Source: Gordionus sp. m RMFG-2023
Lineage: Eukaryota; Nematomorpha; Gordioida; Chordodea; Parachordodidae
Assembly: GCF_954871325.1 (NCBI RefSeq)
Contig: NC_088775.1
Coordinates: 92,398,334 to 92,462,333, forward strand
Direction of reading: 5' to 3'
Length of the DNA stretch: 64,000 nt
Below, piece after piece: positions 34,193-46,329 of the stretch; position 1 is the stretch's first letter; every line of letters starts with the position of its first letter. The notes beneath the pieces were generated by a model. The model was given only the letters and a program-made list of their open reading frames with translations. It was not told where the DNA came from and searched no databases. The position numbers were made by a program, and so were the translations under genes.

Positions 34193-36780
34193 GACCTAAT
34201 CTAAATAGAACTAGAAATAAGTGGCAGGAATACGAGGAGCAAATTATAATGCGCAGTTTTTTTAAATCAAGATACAAAATATGTTTTATATCACGATTTT
34301 ACAGTTTTTTTTTAAATTATTCTTCACGGTTTGATTTTTTTTAAAGTAAATGCTCAGTTTTTTATAATTATATTCAGAGTTTTTTTAAAAATTAAATTAG
34401 TTTTTTTTCTACTAATTTTATTAGACACTAATTCCATATGGTAAAATGGAACAGATGCTTATAAGGCTCATGTCACAAAGCAACCGCCAATAATTTCGGT
34501 TAGTTTTTTGCCCACTAAGCTGTTCAGGAAGGACTAGACCTGATTAAACCCGTAGTTAGCGGATAGCTTAGGGCTATGCAACAATGATAAAGGTTAGTGT
34601 TTATATTTGATGATGAGAAATACTAATTTTTATTAAACATCAAACATTACTACATTCGGTAAAAATATAACAAATACTTGATGCTGGGAAATGCTAAAGC
34701 AGCCAATAAGTTTCTTTCAGTTTTATACTGAACTACGTAGGTCAGGGTTAATGTCTGATACCAAACTTGCCAATGTTTATATTAGATTAGCAAAATTACT
34801 AATTAGACGCCAAAAAACCAACTTAGAGTCGGTAAAATTTAGTAAAACAAACTGAAAATTATCATTTTAATTGTTAAATTGTGAAAAAAATATGATTTTA
34901 AAAACTTATCTGATTTTAAAAACTTTTGAAATCAATTATTGTAATAAAACTGTGAACCAAATTTATGTAAAAACTGTGGAAATCATTTATATTATAAAAT
35001 ATGAAATTAATAAAAACTGTCATATTCTACTGTGCAATTAAATTATATACTAATTATAAAAATTCTAAACATTTATTTATCTTGAGGTTACATGGAAGGA
35101 GATCCGGCAAAGCAAGAATAATCCCACATGAATCACTTTCCTCTGTGCCAGGAAGTCACAATGATCACATCAAGGCATGAGTGATTAGGAAATTAAAGAC
35201 CCGCGTTTATAACTAATTACTATATACTTAGTAATTAAAGAGCAGTGAAATTCAGCAAATATTCAGAAATATCTAACGATCTTAATTTTTTTTATATCAA
35301 TCGTCTCTATTATATTAGCCAGATATGGTCCTCGCATTGTCCTTCTTCAACTAACTAGGCACACACATCAGTAAATTTACTGATGAGGTCTCAGACAAAG
35401 GCTGGTAATAGCCTCCATACACAATTCCAACTACATTAGCTACATTTTGAAATTTGCATGTCTTCCTGAAATCTTGTATTCACATACACATATCAAAACT
35501 GGTAATAGGAAAAAAAAAACCCGGGAAAAAAACTTCGCGGAAAAAAAAACCCCCAGGAAAAAAAAACCCCATGGTAAAAAAAATTTAAAAAATTCTCAAT
35601 TTATTATTTTCTTCCAATTTTTGCTTTAAAGTCATTGTTATCTTTATTTTTCTTCTCAATTTTTTTCTTCTCAATTTTCACTTAATTTTTTTTTAGTATA
35701 ACCTAGCAGCAATAATTAATATTGATAAATTAATTTTATAAGCGAAACGCCACAATCATTAACAGCTGTTAGACTCCAGAACGGAAAACCTATTCGAAGT
35801 AATAATGTCTAAATGTCAAGAACGGGATTTATTTCCTGATCCATAATACATGGATTTCGAAAAGTCTGTTATTAGCGCGGTTAAAACTGATTAATATGTT
35901 AAATTTATTTATATTTATTTTTTCGATTAGGAGATCACATCGTAATCAGAGGATGCTTTTACCGTTTGTGTCACAGTACCCATAGAAAAATTTAAAAGCT
36001 AGTTCCGGAAAGCCAATACAGAAATCGATGAAGCCCTAAGCTTCTTTTGTGTCATGGTGGACAGCTTAGCATTTGTTCCTTTATGTGATCTGGGCGGCAT
36101 TCCTTAGATCGCTTTCTCCGAGCAATGGTTAGGATATTCCTGAATATTTCGATAAAAATTACATCAATAGAGTATCAAGGGAGGTCACAAGAAGCAATTC
36201 TCAATCTCAGACAGGTCGAATTGGGCCTCGATTTCCTCCAGAAACTTGAATCAGAGCACTCTATCCAACTAATAACTCATAAATAATCAACGCGAAAGTT
36301 CAAATCATCGTTTTTCTAATCTGGTTGGAAATAAACACCCATCAATCTGTATTGATTTAAAAGAAATGCGAGGTGGCTGCCGATGAAACCAAATTTGAAC
36401 GATGGCGTGTAGGTAGTTGGACACTGAAAACAAAATCGCAGTGCTTAAACAAGAAAAAATGCTGATATTCAAATTGGTACTGGGAAAAAAATATCCCAGT
36501 AAAATAACCCATGTATTACTTATTTTCGTAAAAATTATTTGCTATTAATAAATATAATATCCATCCGTAATTACTATATTAACTAACAAAATTTGCAATA
36601 AGATCTGTTTATTTTATTGATAAATCATTATTATGTATATAATTTATTATTATATTATATTTTTATAATATTTATTTTTAAAATACTCATTTGTCTATAC
36701 CTATACCGATATTATTAGATCTTGAGTAAATTCGAAAAAAAATTTCAGGATTTTTTTTTCCAGGATTCACCAAAACTATA
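34193..36780. other. Long stretch without a recognised gene
   Basis: 34430-34880 and 35090-36480 are less AT-biased than their surroundings and may be decayed mobile elements, but no motif was recognised in any frame. AGGAAAAAAAACCC-type runs lie at 35505-35580. Confidence 0.35.
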
Positions 36781-36924
36781 TAATATATTTTTTATTCGAT
36801 AAAAAGCGAAGTTGGGATAAACAAGTTCCCCAAAGAAACATGAATTAATTGTAATTTAAAATTGTAATTTGTAAATTTTGTTTTAAAAAATAATCTTTCT
36901 TTCTTTCTTTCTTTCTTTCTTTTT

Positions 36925-37004
<80 letters not shown>

Positions 37005-37032
37005 TCGTTCCTGATGTAAGGTTTCTTATTTT
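36781..37032. repeat. Element G fragment split by a microsatellite
   Basis: GGGATAAACAAGTTCCCCAA, ACATGAATTA, TTTGTTTTAAAAAATAATCT and, after the microsatellite, TTCCTGATGTAAGG match 46735-46850, which reads straight through (AATAATATTCTTTAGGTTCT). Confidence 0.75.
36895..37006. repeat. (CTTT)n microsatellite inside element G
   Basis: About 27 units with one interruption. The matching element at 46820 has only TTCTTTA at this point. Confidence 0.95.
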
Positions 37033-38290
37033 GCCTCCTATAGTTTTTTTAAAAAAAATATTTACGACATTTAATACATGTCCTGATTGTTATGAAATTC
37101 GTGATAATTTTTTTTTGCTCTCCACACGACCTTTTTTTTTCCCCCATGTTAAAAATATGGGGAAAAAGGGCTCGTTCTAACCCCGTTAAAATAAATCCCA
37201 AATGCCAGCTCTTCGATTTTAGATCATATTTTGACAGTATTTATAACATCAATTTTGTTATGAATAAATTTATATTCTATATAATATAGGTATGACATTA
37301 TTTTTGGGTACTAAAAAAAAAAGTATATTAATCTTTATTTATGAAAAAATAGTTTAAGGTTTAAAAAAAAAGTTACTTTTTACAGATACGAATCATATAA
37401 TGCATTTTAAAAAAAATTTATACAGGCTGTCAGATAAAAAAATCAAAATTATTGCCCCCTTAAGCTTTATATAATTATATAGTTTTGGGTTAAAAAATAA
37501 AAATTATCCTTTAGAGTTTAAAACTGTAGGAAATAAAGCCACCTCTCGCTATAACCCCAGGTTCGATCTCCGGTCTTCCCTAGTAAAAAGGTTTTAACTG
37601 TTCTCATTAAAGACCTGCAAATGGATGTCTTCGGTCCAGGACCTGTTCGAAACCTAGTGGTGATTTTTTTAGACCCTAAGCCCGGCTTACGCCCGGTTTT
37701 TTTTTTTTTGAAAATAGAAATATTTTCTTTAACATCTGATATTTAAAATATTGTTAAACTCTTTTTTATATCTTTTTATTAATTTGAGAAATATTTAAAA
37801 CGATGATGGCCGATGAGAAATAACGAAATAAATATATTTCTAAATTTTTATTTTTATTATTTTTTAAAAAAAAAAATCAATTTTTATAAATGTTGATATT
37901 CAATTAGAAAACCAAAAATTAAAAAGAGAAGAATAAAAATGAAATGAAAATGAAATTAAAGGAAATAAAATAAAAGGAAATGAAAGTGAGATAAAAGTAA
38001 ATAAAAATGAGGCTTTAAAAAGAATTGGTGTTGCAAATGGAACCTGAACATGTGTTTATTTGTGCCAAAGCTGAGAATCAATGCGAGATTTAGTTGCTTT
38101 ATAGAATTTTATATAAATATTCTTTTTATATTCATTTATTTAAATTCTATTTTGGGAAAACTGTATTTTCTATAATATACCCCTGATCTGATTTTTAATG
38201 TTATGCGATAAATCTTACAACTCGGTAATAATATTAGGTATTTGTATGTGTAGATTGTATGGTAATAATAAGTAAATAATTTTTATATGC
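37033..38290. other. AT-rich stretch with a family C fragment
   Basis: GAC CTGCAAATGGATGTC-like and AAGCCCGGCTTACGCCCGG sequences at 37612-37702 look like family C ends. GAAATGAAA/ATAAAAGG simple runs at 37920-38015. No gene recognised. Confidence 0.4.
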
Positions 38291-38294
38291 CCAA

Positions 38295-38639
38295 TTAAAG
38301 AAGCATTTTATAATGTGTAATCATAATAATAATATATTTTGATATCCGCAATTTTAGTATGATTTTATTTGTAAAAAATTCTTCAAATATGAGTGTTTTA
38401 ACCCATTTTTTAAGACATTCTTGTCCAAAAATATGAGGAATAATAATAAAAAAAAATGTAACAATATGTATAAGCCATTGAAGGGGGTCCTGACCGCTAC
38501 CCAAAAAAATGAGGTCGATAAGAAACACTAGATCATGTGACCATAGCGTCGCCAGGTAGCACCTGATTCCAGATATTATAAGGACAAGAATACCATATAA
38601 AACATACAGTGATAATCTTTCTAATCTTTGGCGAATCAA
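38295..38639 (-). other. Hydrophobic open frame, possible membrane-protein exon or relic
   Basis: About 114 open codons with no ATG near the start (the first codon is TTG). It predicts three hydrophobic segments (about residues 11-27, 36-50 and 55-72), then HIFGQECLKKWVK, a basic stretch. The layout is loosely like the last two helices and start of the tail of a rhodopsin-type receptor, but no diagnostic NPxxY is present. A family A MITE sits 12 bp upstream; removing it and one target copy brings an in-frame stop, so only a spliced exon or a relic fits. Low certainty. Confidence 0.25.
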
Positions 38640-38650
38640 TTGGTTGCTAC

Positions 38651-38825
38651 CAGAGTTGTTAAAGGATCTAAATACAAGTATCTAGATCCTGTGTCTAGAT
38701 ATAAAAATGTGGTATCTGTATCTGTATCTAGATAGATTTTTGATTAAATAATCTGTATCTAGATATTATTTTAGACGTTGTATCTGTATCTAGATCCATG
38801 TAAAAAGTATCTTTTAATAACTCTG
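38651..38825. mobile_element. Family A hAT-like MITE with perfect 8-bp duplication
   Basis: 175 bp, CAGAGTTGTTAAAGGATCTA to TCTTTTAATAACTCTG, flanked by GTTGCTAC on both sides (38643-38650 and 38826-38833). Opposite orientation to the copy at 33725. Confidence 0.93.
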
Positions 38826-39049
38826 GTTGCTACTAACTTAACTTGAGAATTTATTACATTTAACTATTTTATACCCATAAAAATATAAATTATATGTCTT
38901 GGACAAACAACCAACCATTCATTTACTATATAATATACATCAATACAATAAATTTTAATCTAAACGGTTTTATATATAAATAAACAAAACTTGAATCGAT
39001 ATGTTTTATAAACATAACATAACACTTATCTAATATAACATTTTTTTTT

Positions 39050-39620
39050 TGGGAGAGAATACAGAGTGGGGGAGAGATTAACTTTGTGCTTCAGTGAGGT
39101 TCAAAGGATTGTCTCCAGAATTAGTATTTTTTTCTACATTGGCTCAGTGGGGGTTCAGTTTTCCCAAAATTTGAAGAGTGGAGATGGGGAAGGAGGGTGA
39201 GAAGTATAAGTGGATTATATTTTGCCAACGTGATATTTTAAGCTTGCAAATTAATATTGGAAAGTTCGCCTATCTTTTGCTAACGCCAATGCCTAGAATA
39301 TATCCTCAGGAATTTCTACCATGAAAGATCCTCTTAGAATTAGAAATGATTAGGGTGAGGTGGTAGGAAATATGATTGCTCTAGAGGGTTTGTAAGTTGA
39401 TGCGGTAATTTTAACTTTTACCGCTAATTTTGATTTTTTTTTTGTTGTTTAGGAGGGTAAGGGTTAATAGATAGCCTTGGTGTTTAGAGTTAAAATTAAA
39501 GTTAGGAGTAATGGCTGGGCTGGTTTGGAAGTGTCAGTTTATGGATGGACTGAATCGAACACATTTTAGGCAAATTACAGATTTTTTTTTTAATTCTTCA
39601 TGACAACACATAATTTTCTC
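39050..39620. repeat. Dispersed element E, reverse copy of the left part
   Basis: Reversed, it matches 11600-12320: CCTCAGGAATTTCTACCAT against ATGCCTGAGGATATATAC, GGTTCAGTTTTCCC against GGGAAAACTGAACC, and GGTAATTTTAACTTTTACCG around the site of the 19-bp array. Confidence 0.65.
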
Positions 39621-39769
39621 GAAATTGATCATGTTAAAAATGGGAAAAAAACAATGTGTCAGAGAAATTGCAGAGTTGCGTTAAAAGTATTTTTTAGATA
39701 AATGTTTCATATCCGGTATCTTGATACATTTTAAACAGTTTCTGTAACGATTTGTAAAAAAAAAAAATT

Positions 39770-39875
39770 ACAGAGACCCGAAAGCCCGCCCTATAAGCCA
39801 GGCTCGGTCCGCGTACCCAATTCCAATTTTTCTAAATATTTTCAGGTCGGGCCGGATATTTTAAAATCAAATATT
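39770..39875. mobile_element. Family C GC-rich fragment
   Basis: CAGAGACCCGAAAGCCCGCC at the left and TCAGGTCGGGCCGGATATTT inside. Right end lost. Confidence 0.5.
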
Positions 39876-39926
39876 TTAAATCGGCCATCATTATCTATAT
39901 ATATTCAAATATAATAATGGCTATAA

Positions 39927-39980
39927 CCTCCCGCCTCTCCCGCCTCTCCCGCTTCTCCCGCCTCTCCCGCCTCTCCCGAC
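39927..39980. repeat. 10-bp minisatellite CGCCTCTCCC
   Basis: About five tandem copies with one C-to-T change; strongly C-rich against the AT-rich background. Confidence 0.92.
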
Positions 39981-40016
39981 TTTATTTTCTCAAAAATCTC
40001 GCTTATAGAGTGTTAG

Positions 40017-40261
40017 GGCCGCATTCATAGTGGACCCGATCCGACACGATTTAACAGCTGATCGATTTTTAAAATCGGTTTTATGAGAATCAATTTTTAT
40101 TTATCGAAAACCAACATTTCTTAGGTCATCAATCACGTATAGAGAATTGAAGACAAAATTAATATTATTACAAAAAAAAAATTGATTCTCATAAACAGAT
40201 TTTAAAAAAAAATCGATCAGCTGTTAAATCGTATAGGATCGGATCCACTAGGAATGCGGCC
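40017..40261. mobile_element. Palindromic MITE inside a family B element
   Basis: Left arm GGCCGCATTCATAGTGGACC, CACGATTTAACAGCTGATCG; right arm reversed is GGCCGCATTCCTAGTGGATC, TACGATTTAACAGCTGATCG. The inner arms ATGAGAATCAATTTTT also pair. Family B sequence lies on both sides (AGAGTGTTAG before, AAAACGGCTAACTTAGTATT after), so it appears nested. Confidence 0.8.
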
Positions 40262-40263
40262 AT

Positions 40264-40435
40264 ATGTTTAGTCCAATTTTTTAAAACGGCTAACTTAGTA
40301 TTTCTAGTCAGAAAAATATTGCCTAAACATCTAGATTTCGATGATATACTGTCTGGACCTATGTTCCTTCTACGAGAAAAATCTACAGGCTTTCCGTAAT
40401 ATTTTTCTGCCCTTTTAACAACGCTACTCTCATAA
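40264..40435. mobile_element. Family B element, body and right end
   Basis: AAAACGGCTAACTTAGTATT, AGTCAGAAAAATATTGCC, GTTCCTTCTACGAGAAAAAT and CCCTTTTAACAACGCTA. Its left tip is probably at 40008-40016, split off by the palindromic MITE. Confidence 0.65.
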
Positions 40436-40479
40436 TTCAAAAATTTATAGTTCGATTGCTTATTTTTTAAAAAAAAATA

Positions 40480-40780
40480 TATATATATATATTGAGTAAT
40501 AAGTAAAATGAATTAAGGTTAGTTTGTTGTCTTCGAGACATTATATTTATATTTTTTTTAGATTAGCCAAATCAAAATGGTTAAAATTTAATAAAAATTC
40601 TTGGGAGTAATTTTTTTTAGTGTACGGTTAATAACAACTTAATTGATCATCGTTCAGCGATTTATCACTATATATTTATTATGCTATTCTTATCCTTATA
40701 ATCTCCTGGAATCAGGGGCGGATTGGCCATGCTACGCCCAGAACAAATGCTAGTGGCCTCACGTTTTTATTATTATTTAT
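40480..40780. repeat. Dispersed element E, right part
   Basis: TATTGAGTAATAAGTAAAAT, ATTCTTGGGAGTAATTTTTT, CTTATCCTTATAATCTCCTG, GGCGGATTGGCCATGCTACG match copies 1 and 2. Confidence 0.65.
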
Positions 40781-40875
40781 ATTTGTGAATAAAAATTCAC
40801 GAAGATACTTATATCCATGTACTTGAAATCTGATTGACGTCCCGTCAGCCCTCCAGCCCACTTGCCTTTACAATT

Positions 40876-41182
40876 ATGAATGGTAAACGCTCTGATGGTT
40901 TTACCGTGATATTTTGGAAGAGGAGGTTATTCCTAACCTAAAGATTTCTCATGTATCGATCCTCTTGCCCTTTCTAATGTAAATAGGGATGCTCTACTGG
41001 ACGCCAAGGCGAATAAACTCACTAAATATTTGCCATCGCTTTCTGTCAACTATGAATTCCTACCATTAATCGCAACGACTTTAGCATCGTTCGGCTCTGA
41101 TGTCCTGGCATTTTTTAAAATCCAGGATCCCAACGATAGATACTACCTACGTCAGAGATTGATTCCAAACATGACAAAGTAA
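40876..41182 (+). pseudogene. LINE ORF2 C-terminal fragment
   Basis: Starts MNGKRSDGFTVIFWKRR, matching the known (K/R)RPDGxTxxPW motif near the end of many LINE proteins. After a one-base shift a 68-codon frame from about 40937 to the stop at 41182 reads DPLALSNVNRDALLDAKANK, then KYLPSLSVNYEFLPLIATTL, ASFGSDVLAFF and DPNDRYYLRQRL. This fits the conserved C-terminal pattern (KYA.L...F.P...ET.G.WG..A..F...L / AFLxQRL). Frameshifted and truncated, so dead. The clade is not assigned. It ends about 540 bp past the 3' end of GT gene 4. Confidence 0.75.
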
Positions 41183-41567
41183 AATCATCTCAGCTTTATA
41201 CTTTCGATAGCTGAAACTCCCCCCCCCCTATTGAACATCCTGTTAGGATAGGCTTAGACTATTTTGCTCCCAATTATAACGTTGGCGAAAGGAACTTTGA
41301 TCTCAAGCGATAAAAGACAGAATTAATGACAAAAACAAAAACGCGAGTAAAGATGCGCCGAAGTTAAAAGATTAGTGGATACTAAAGTGAAACTCTAATG
41401 CTACTTTAAAAGAATCAACACATTTTCTTTTACTCTAATTATTAATATTATATAAATTTTTGATCAACCTTTTGCTAATATATTAATTTTATATTTCTAA
41501 TTCATAATTTATAATTTTAAAATGAACATATTTATTTCATTATTTCCTTCTTACTTTTTTTTTTTTT
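41183..41567. other. Spacer between LINE fragment and GT gene 4 3' flank
   Basis: Probably LINE 3' sequence at first, then AT-rich DNA. No gene seen. Confidence 0.4.
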
Positions 41568-41576
41568 CTTTCTTTC

Positions 41577-41616
<40 letters not shown>

Positions 41617-41637
41617 TTCTTTCTTTTCTTTTCGTAA
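41568..41637. repeat. (CTTT)n microsatellite, 3' flank of GT gene 4
   Basis: About 16 units with TTTTC interruptions, starting about 90 bp past the stop of gene 4. Equivalent to the arrays at 20791-20859 and 52925-53072. Confidence 0.93.
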
Positions 41638-41701
41638 AACTATAATAAAATGAATTGAAGTAAAATTATGGGATAACAACATGCATATAAATTCGTTCAA
41701 T

Positions 41702-41707
41702 TTTATT
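41702..41707 (-). terminator. AATAAA poly(A) signal, GT gene 4
   Basis: AATAAA on the - strand 18 nt after the stop, in a TTGAATAAAATTGAACGAAT block shared with genes 3 and 5. Confidence 0.6.
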
Positions 41708-41724
41708 CAAAAAAATGGCAGCCA

Positions 41725-43167
41725 TCATAAAAAGAATCGCTCATAACGATTGTGCCCTATCAGCGTTTTATTCCAATATGTTTTCATACTCGTTCTATTA
41801 GCGCCATTGCCATTGAGTATATATTTAAATTTCGAGGAGGTCACCCAGGGTGGATCGTTCGTGGCTCCCAGCTGCTCTTCATTTGCCCATAAATTCAAGG
41901 TATCTTCTTGATGATGGATGGTATTTTGTATATCTATCATAAGCGTTCCAGTCATTCGCGCTAATTTTCCGGTCACGTGAGCGTCATCTATGAAGAAATA
42001 CGGCTGGGTAAAATAAGCCTTGTAAAGTTTGTAAGCCGTAGGTGGGGTCAATATCATAACCATGCCTACACAAAAGGGTTCGTAATAATTTCCTACGTAC
42101 TCTTCTTCCGTGGCGTACCATACAGAATCGGGTGTGCGTAAAACTATCGTGTTAAACTTGATTGCGCAGAAAAATATGTCCCTTAGACGTTTCTTATTTC
42201 CGAATAACTCTCTATATTCTCTGGAGATTTCTGGATCGGTGTCGAAGATTGTGTACGATTTTTGTTCACAATTTGTATCTTGAGAAGAGTTTAGATTCAT
42301 ATTCTCATCATTGGTGAGCGAATTAGCTGCATGATTCATAAAGGTTTCACGCAGCTTTAGGTCGTTGATGACGAAGTCGAAGGTTTCTAAAGGTAGAATA
42401 TCAGTCTGATTATTAATGTACGGCAATAACCTTTCTTTCGGTCTAATTTTGTCTATATTCTGAATCAGGTATGGGCCGTATGTTTTATCGAAGTAGTCTA
42501 AGGTAGTGATGACCTGAAAAATATCTGTATAGTAATCGTCGTCTATTTTAAGCACGAATTTAGCGTGAGGACAATAATACGAGATCCATTTAAAACCCAT
42601 CGTTAATTTATAAGTCATATTTCGGTACGCGTCTACGAATGAGGCTTGAACGATATCGCCGTGGACTTTACTCTCATTGGTTATGTGGTTTTGGATTGAT
42701 TTGTCTTGAGTCGTTCCTACTACAAATACGAGACGAATTTTATAATTGAAGTACTCCTTAACAGAACCGTACGTTTCTCTTATTGATTCCCTCAAATCGA
42801 AATGGTTGGCGCTTGTGTGTATCATCGTTATTATGAATATATCCTCGGGTCTTCTCGCAACTTTTTGAGACAGGGGATCTAACGATTCATCTGCCACCTT
42901 TTCGTAACACATGTTTTGGGGGTTGATTAGAAATTCGAAATCCTGAGGTAAATCTTTCAGCGGTGCACTTTTTCCCAAAAAGAATCCGTTTAACATGGTG
43001 TAATTAGATTTTAGCTGTTCTAGACATCCATCATTTTTTGGTATAAGATAATAATACTTGTGTTGATTGTCGTTCAAAATGGCATTTCGAATAAATAAGA
43101 ATAATAAGACTAAACATAAAAGAGAACAAGTGGCCACTAAAACTCTTATACCTCTCTTTAGATTCAT
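41725..43167 (-). CDS. GT31 beta-1,3-glycosyltransferase-like protein, GT gene 4
   Basis: 480 aa. Membrane segment about 7-26 after MNLKRG; LRESIRETYGS (125-135); LVFVVG (146-151); HGDIVQASF (169-177); KWISYYCP (193-200); metal-binding DDD (209-211); WYATEEEY (350-357); EPFCVG (363-368); DDAHVTG (394-400); YWNKTL near the C-terminus. It is the most divergent of its subgroup at both ends (LFLFIRNAIL after the membrane, LWANEEQLGATN near 426-437, final RYERFFL). Its middle follows gene 3 (NHITNESKVHGD), and residues 230-425 follow gene 5 (NNQTDIL, DENMN, EISREYRELFGN). No intron. Predicted Golgi type II transferase; substrate unknown. Confidence 0.95.
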   Translation of the reverse strand: MNLKRGIRVLVATCSLLCLVLLFLFIRNAILNDNQHKYYYLIPKNDGCLEQLKSNYTMLNGFFLGKSAPLKDLPQDFEFLINPQNMCYEKVADESLDPLSQKVARRPEDIFIITMIHTSANHFDLRESIRETYGSVKEYFNYKIRLVFVVGTTQDKSIQNHITNESKVHGDIVQASFVDAYRNMTYKLTMGFKWISYYCPHAKFVLKIDDDYYTDIFQVITTLDYFDKTYGPYLIQNIDKIRPKERLLPYINNQTDILPLETFDFVINDLKLRETFMNHAANSLTNDENMNLNSSQDTNCEQKSYTIFDTDPEISREYRELFGNKKRLRDIFFCAIKFNTIVLRTPDSVWYATEEEYVGNYYEPFCVGMVMILTPPTAYKLYKAYFTQPYFFIDDAHVTGKLARMTGTLMIDIQNTIHHQEDTLNLWANEEQLGATNDPPWVTSSKFKYILNGNGANRTSMKTYWNKTLIGHNRYERFFL

Positions 43168-43259
43168 AGAAACCGGATTATACAGCGATTATCTATCTAT
43201 TCTATAAATATAGCATTTTTTTTAGTTTTATGATTAGCAAATACGTTATTTTTTTAAAT

Positions 43260-43320
43260 TGATAAAAATTTACAAAGCCTTGAAATATTCCCTGAGCCAT
43301 TATATATATTACCCATATAG
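43260..43320 (-). promoter_or_regulatory. Conserved core promoter candidate, GT gene 4
   Basis: Gene-strand order TAATATATATAATGGCTCAG, GAATATTTCAAGGCTTTGTA, about 95-150 bp before the ATG; equivalent blocks precede genes 3 and 5. Confidence 0.45.
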
Positions 43321-43654
43321 GTTTTCCGAATGTGGGAAAAATAGTTTTCTTTCAAACGATTTCTCGCTCTAAATAACATTTTATTTGTCGATCCTAAATA
43401 ATGAGATTTCAAAATTAAATAACTATTAACCGTAAGCGCCAATCATGATTGGCAAGAGTTTATTTTATGTATTAAATCCTGATTCCTATAAGGCGTACCC
43501 ATGGAGAGTGAGAGGCAAATGGGAAATTTCCCAGTCGTGAAAAAACTTATTCTCATAAATATTATTCTTTAAGCTAAAAGTAATAACCCCCCCCCCCCAA
43601 AAAAAAAATATGTATTACTAAATATATCACTGTAAATTAAATTCAAAAAAAAGA
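43321..43654. other. 5' flank of GT gene 4 shared with genes 3 and 5
   Basis: ATAGGTTTTCCGAATGTGGG and GCCAATCATGATTGGCAAGA have counterparts upstream of gene 5 (ATAGGCTATCCAAATATGG and GCCAATCATGATTGCCGGG). No gene seen. Confidence 0.5.
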
Positions 43655-43820
43655 AATACTAAAATGTCTTATGGCGGAAATTGGTTGAAATTTTTATAGG
43701 ATAAATATACTCTACACATAACTAGACTAGAATATATTTCAGGCTAAATTAGATTTTAAATCGCCCTTAGAATTTAAAATTTTAAGATTTTCCAATCCTA
43801 ACTGATTCAAAATGGGCAAG
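43655..43820. mobile_element. Dispersed element D, fragment
   Basis: AAAATGTCTTATGGCGGAAA, TTGAAATTTTTATAGGATAA and ATTTCAGGCTAAATTAGATT follow the order seen at 58500-58600. Confidence 0.55.
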
Positions 43821-43989
43821 TCATAAAAATCATTTTTTTATATATTTTGGTAATTTAATTATTTTATTTTCTAGGTTATAAATTAACTTTGATTAGTATT
43901 ATAAATTGAATGGTCAGTTTAAAAATATTATTATTATATAGATTTTAAAAAAATTTTCAAAAATTTTTGGTGGTAATTATATATAATTT

Positions 43990-44830
<841 letters not shown>

Positions 44831-44849
44831 ATATTTTTTTAAATAAATC

Positions 44850-45225
44850 ATTTTCTAAGAGCAAACCCTAAAAGCTCTGTTTTACAAGAATTCTATACAT
44901 TTCAGACAATTTCGCCAAGAAACTTCACGTAATTTCTAATATATATATGTCGTGTGGGGATTCGGAATCTCTTGATATTACATCCTTTACCGGTGCCAAT
45001 TAAAAAAAATTTTATAAATACGATTTAACCGGTGTTGTATTCTAGCATGTATACATTTCAACCAATTTCAGCCATAGATAAAAAAATCCATATAAAAAAA
45101 TTAATATAAATTAGAAGTACTTCTATGGTTCATGGCAAAATTAGTTGAGATTTGTAGGTTAAATACTCTTCACGTGCTTAGAAATTAATATAATTATTAA
45201 GTAATACTACTTTTACGGTCTGTAA
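44850..45225. mobile_element. Dispersed element D, rearranged copy
   Basis: TGTCGTGTGGGGATTCGGAA (44948-44967), the element's terminal sequence, lies inside the copy, flanked by CAATTTCGCCAAGAAACTTC and GAGATTTGTAGGTTAAATAC. Pieces occur in both orientations, so this is a rearranged or nested pair. Confidence 0.5.
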
Positions 45226-45869
45226 AATATAAATATGAAATTATAGGATAGGTAACTCGATAGACACGCCTCATACTTTCACAATTTAAAAACGCACTTG
45301 ATAATAAGATTAAAGTTTCCAAAATGTTACAAAAATATAGGGAAATGGTGCCTAGCCCTTTTTTTTTTATCTTGATCCTTTTTTTTGTGAATCGATACTT
45401 TTTAAAAAGAATCTATTGATAAGTCGGTTGATATATTATAGAAGATTATCTATATCTCATTAAATAAGAAGAAAAAAATTATAGGGATGAAACAGAATAA
45501 AATATACAGTGTTAGATGCATTGTTGGGATGAAGGTTAACGTTAAAGAGAATTGAATTCAGGCATAATGAAGTTTAGGAAACATCGCAGGGTGGTAGGGG
45601 GCACTAACCTAATTGCCTTGGGTAAGGTTTGGTTTCATCCTGTATCGAATATTAGCAAGCTTCATGCTGATAAGAATTAAATCCTCTGATATTTATCGAT
45701 AAAATTATATAACGTATAACACTTTGCTTTCGAAGAACACATTAGATTTAATGTCGCAATTAGGGTTTTAGAAAAATCAAAGAAGATCTCGGCATTAGAC
45801 CCCAATATTATTTAGGCAAAATTCAAAATTTAAAAGAGAGCCACCTAGAATTGCTAAATTCTTCAATAC
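45226..45869. other. AT-rich stretch, no gene seen
   Basis: No recognised motif; possibly inserted DNA separating the two parts of element F copy 2. Confidence 0.4.
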
Positions 45870-46085
45870 TTGCCAGGGACCTTCTGTTTCGAGGGAAGGG
45901 TAGGTTACGATCCAAGATGATCATGTGAACAAAATTCTAATGGAATGTATTTTTTGCTAATTTGTGAAATTTTAGAATGATGAAATAAAGAGGGTAAAAT
46001 TTTTGCTGATGGCGGGAATAGAAGTCCTTGTGATATATATATATATATAGACAAGTTTCCTTATCAGAGCCAGATGATATATAAA
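45870..46085. repeat. Dispersed element F, copy 2, right part
   Basis: GGTTACGATCCAAGATGATC and TTTTTTGCTAATTTGTG match 28740-28800; CTTATCAGAGCCAGATGATA matches CTTACCAGAAGCCCGATGTTA (28931-28951). Confidence 0.6.
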
Positions 46086-46329
46086 GCTAGGAGGCAAACG
46101 CTATTTTTTGTTATTCATATAAATATTTATTTATTTTCCGGTTTTAATTTTATATAATTTCTAGATTTATATTTTATATAACATTTTCAACATAAAAATT
46201 TTTAAAGTTTTTTTTTTAAATTTCTCAATTTAATTCCCAGAAATATAAAAAAATTTTAAAAAAATTTAAAAAATATAAATAATATTTTTTTAAAATCAAA
46301 TTTAATAATTTACTTTAAACGGGGCGAAT

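Noticed and set aside
35090-36480. Possible decayed coding region with better base balance
   Set aside because: No motif recognised in any frame, so no call was made.
40189-40440. 83-codon frame on the - strand
   Set aside because: Composed of the arm of the palindromic MITE and family B sequence.
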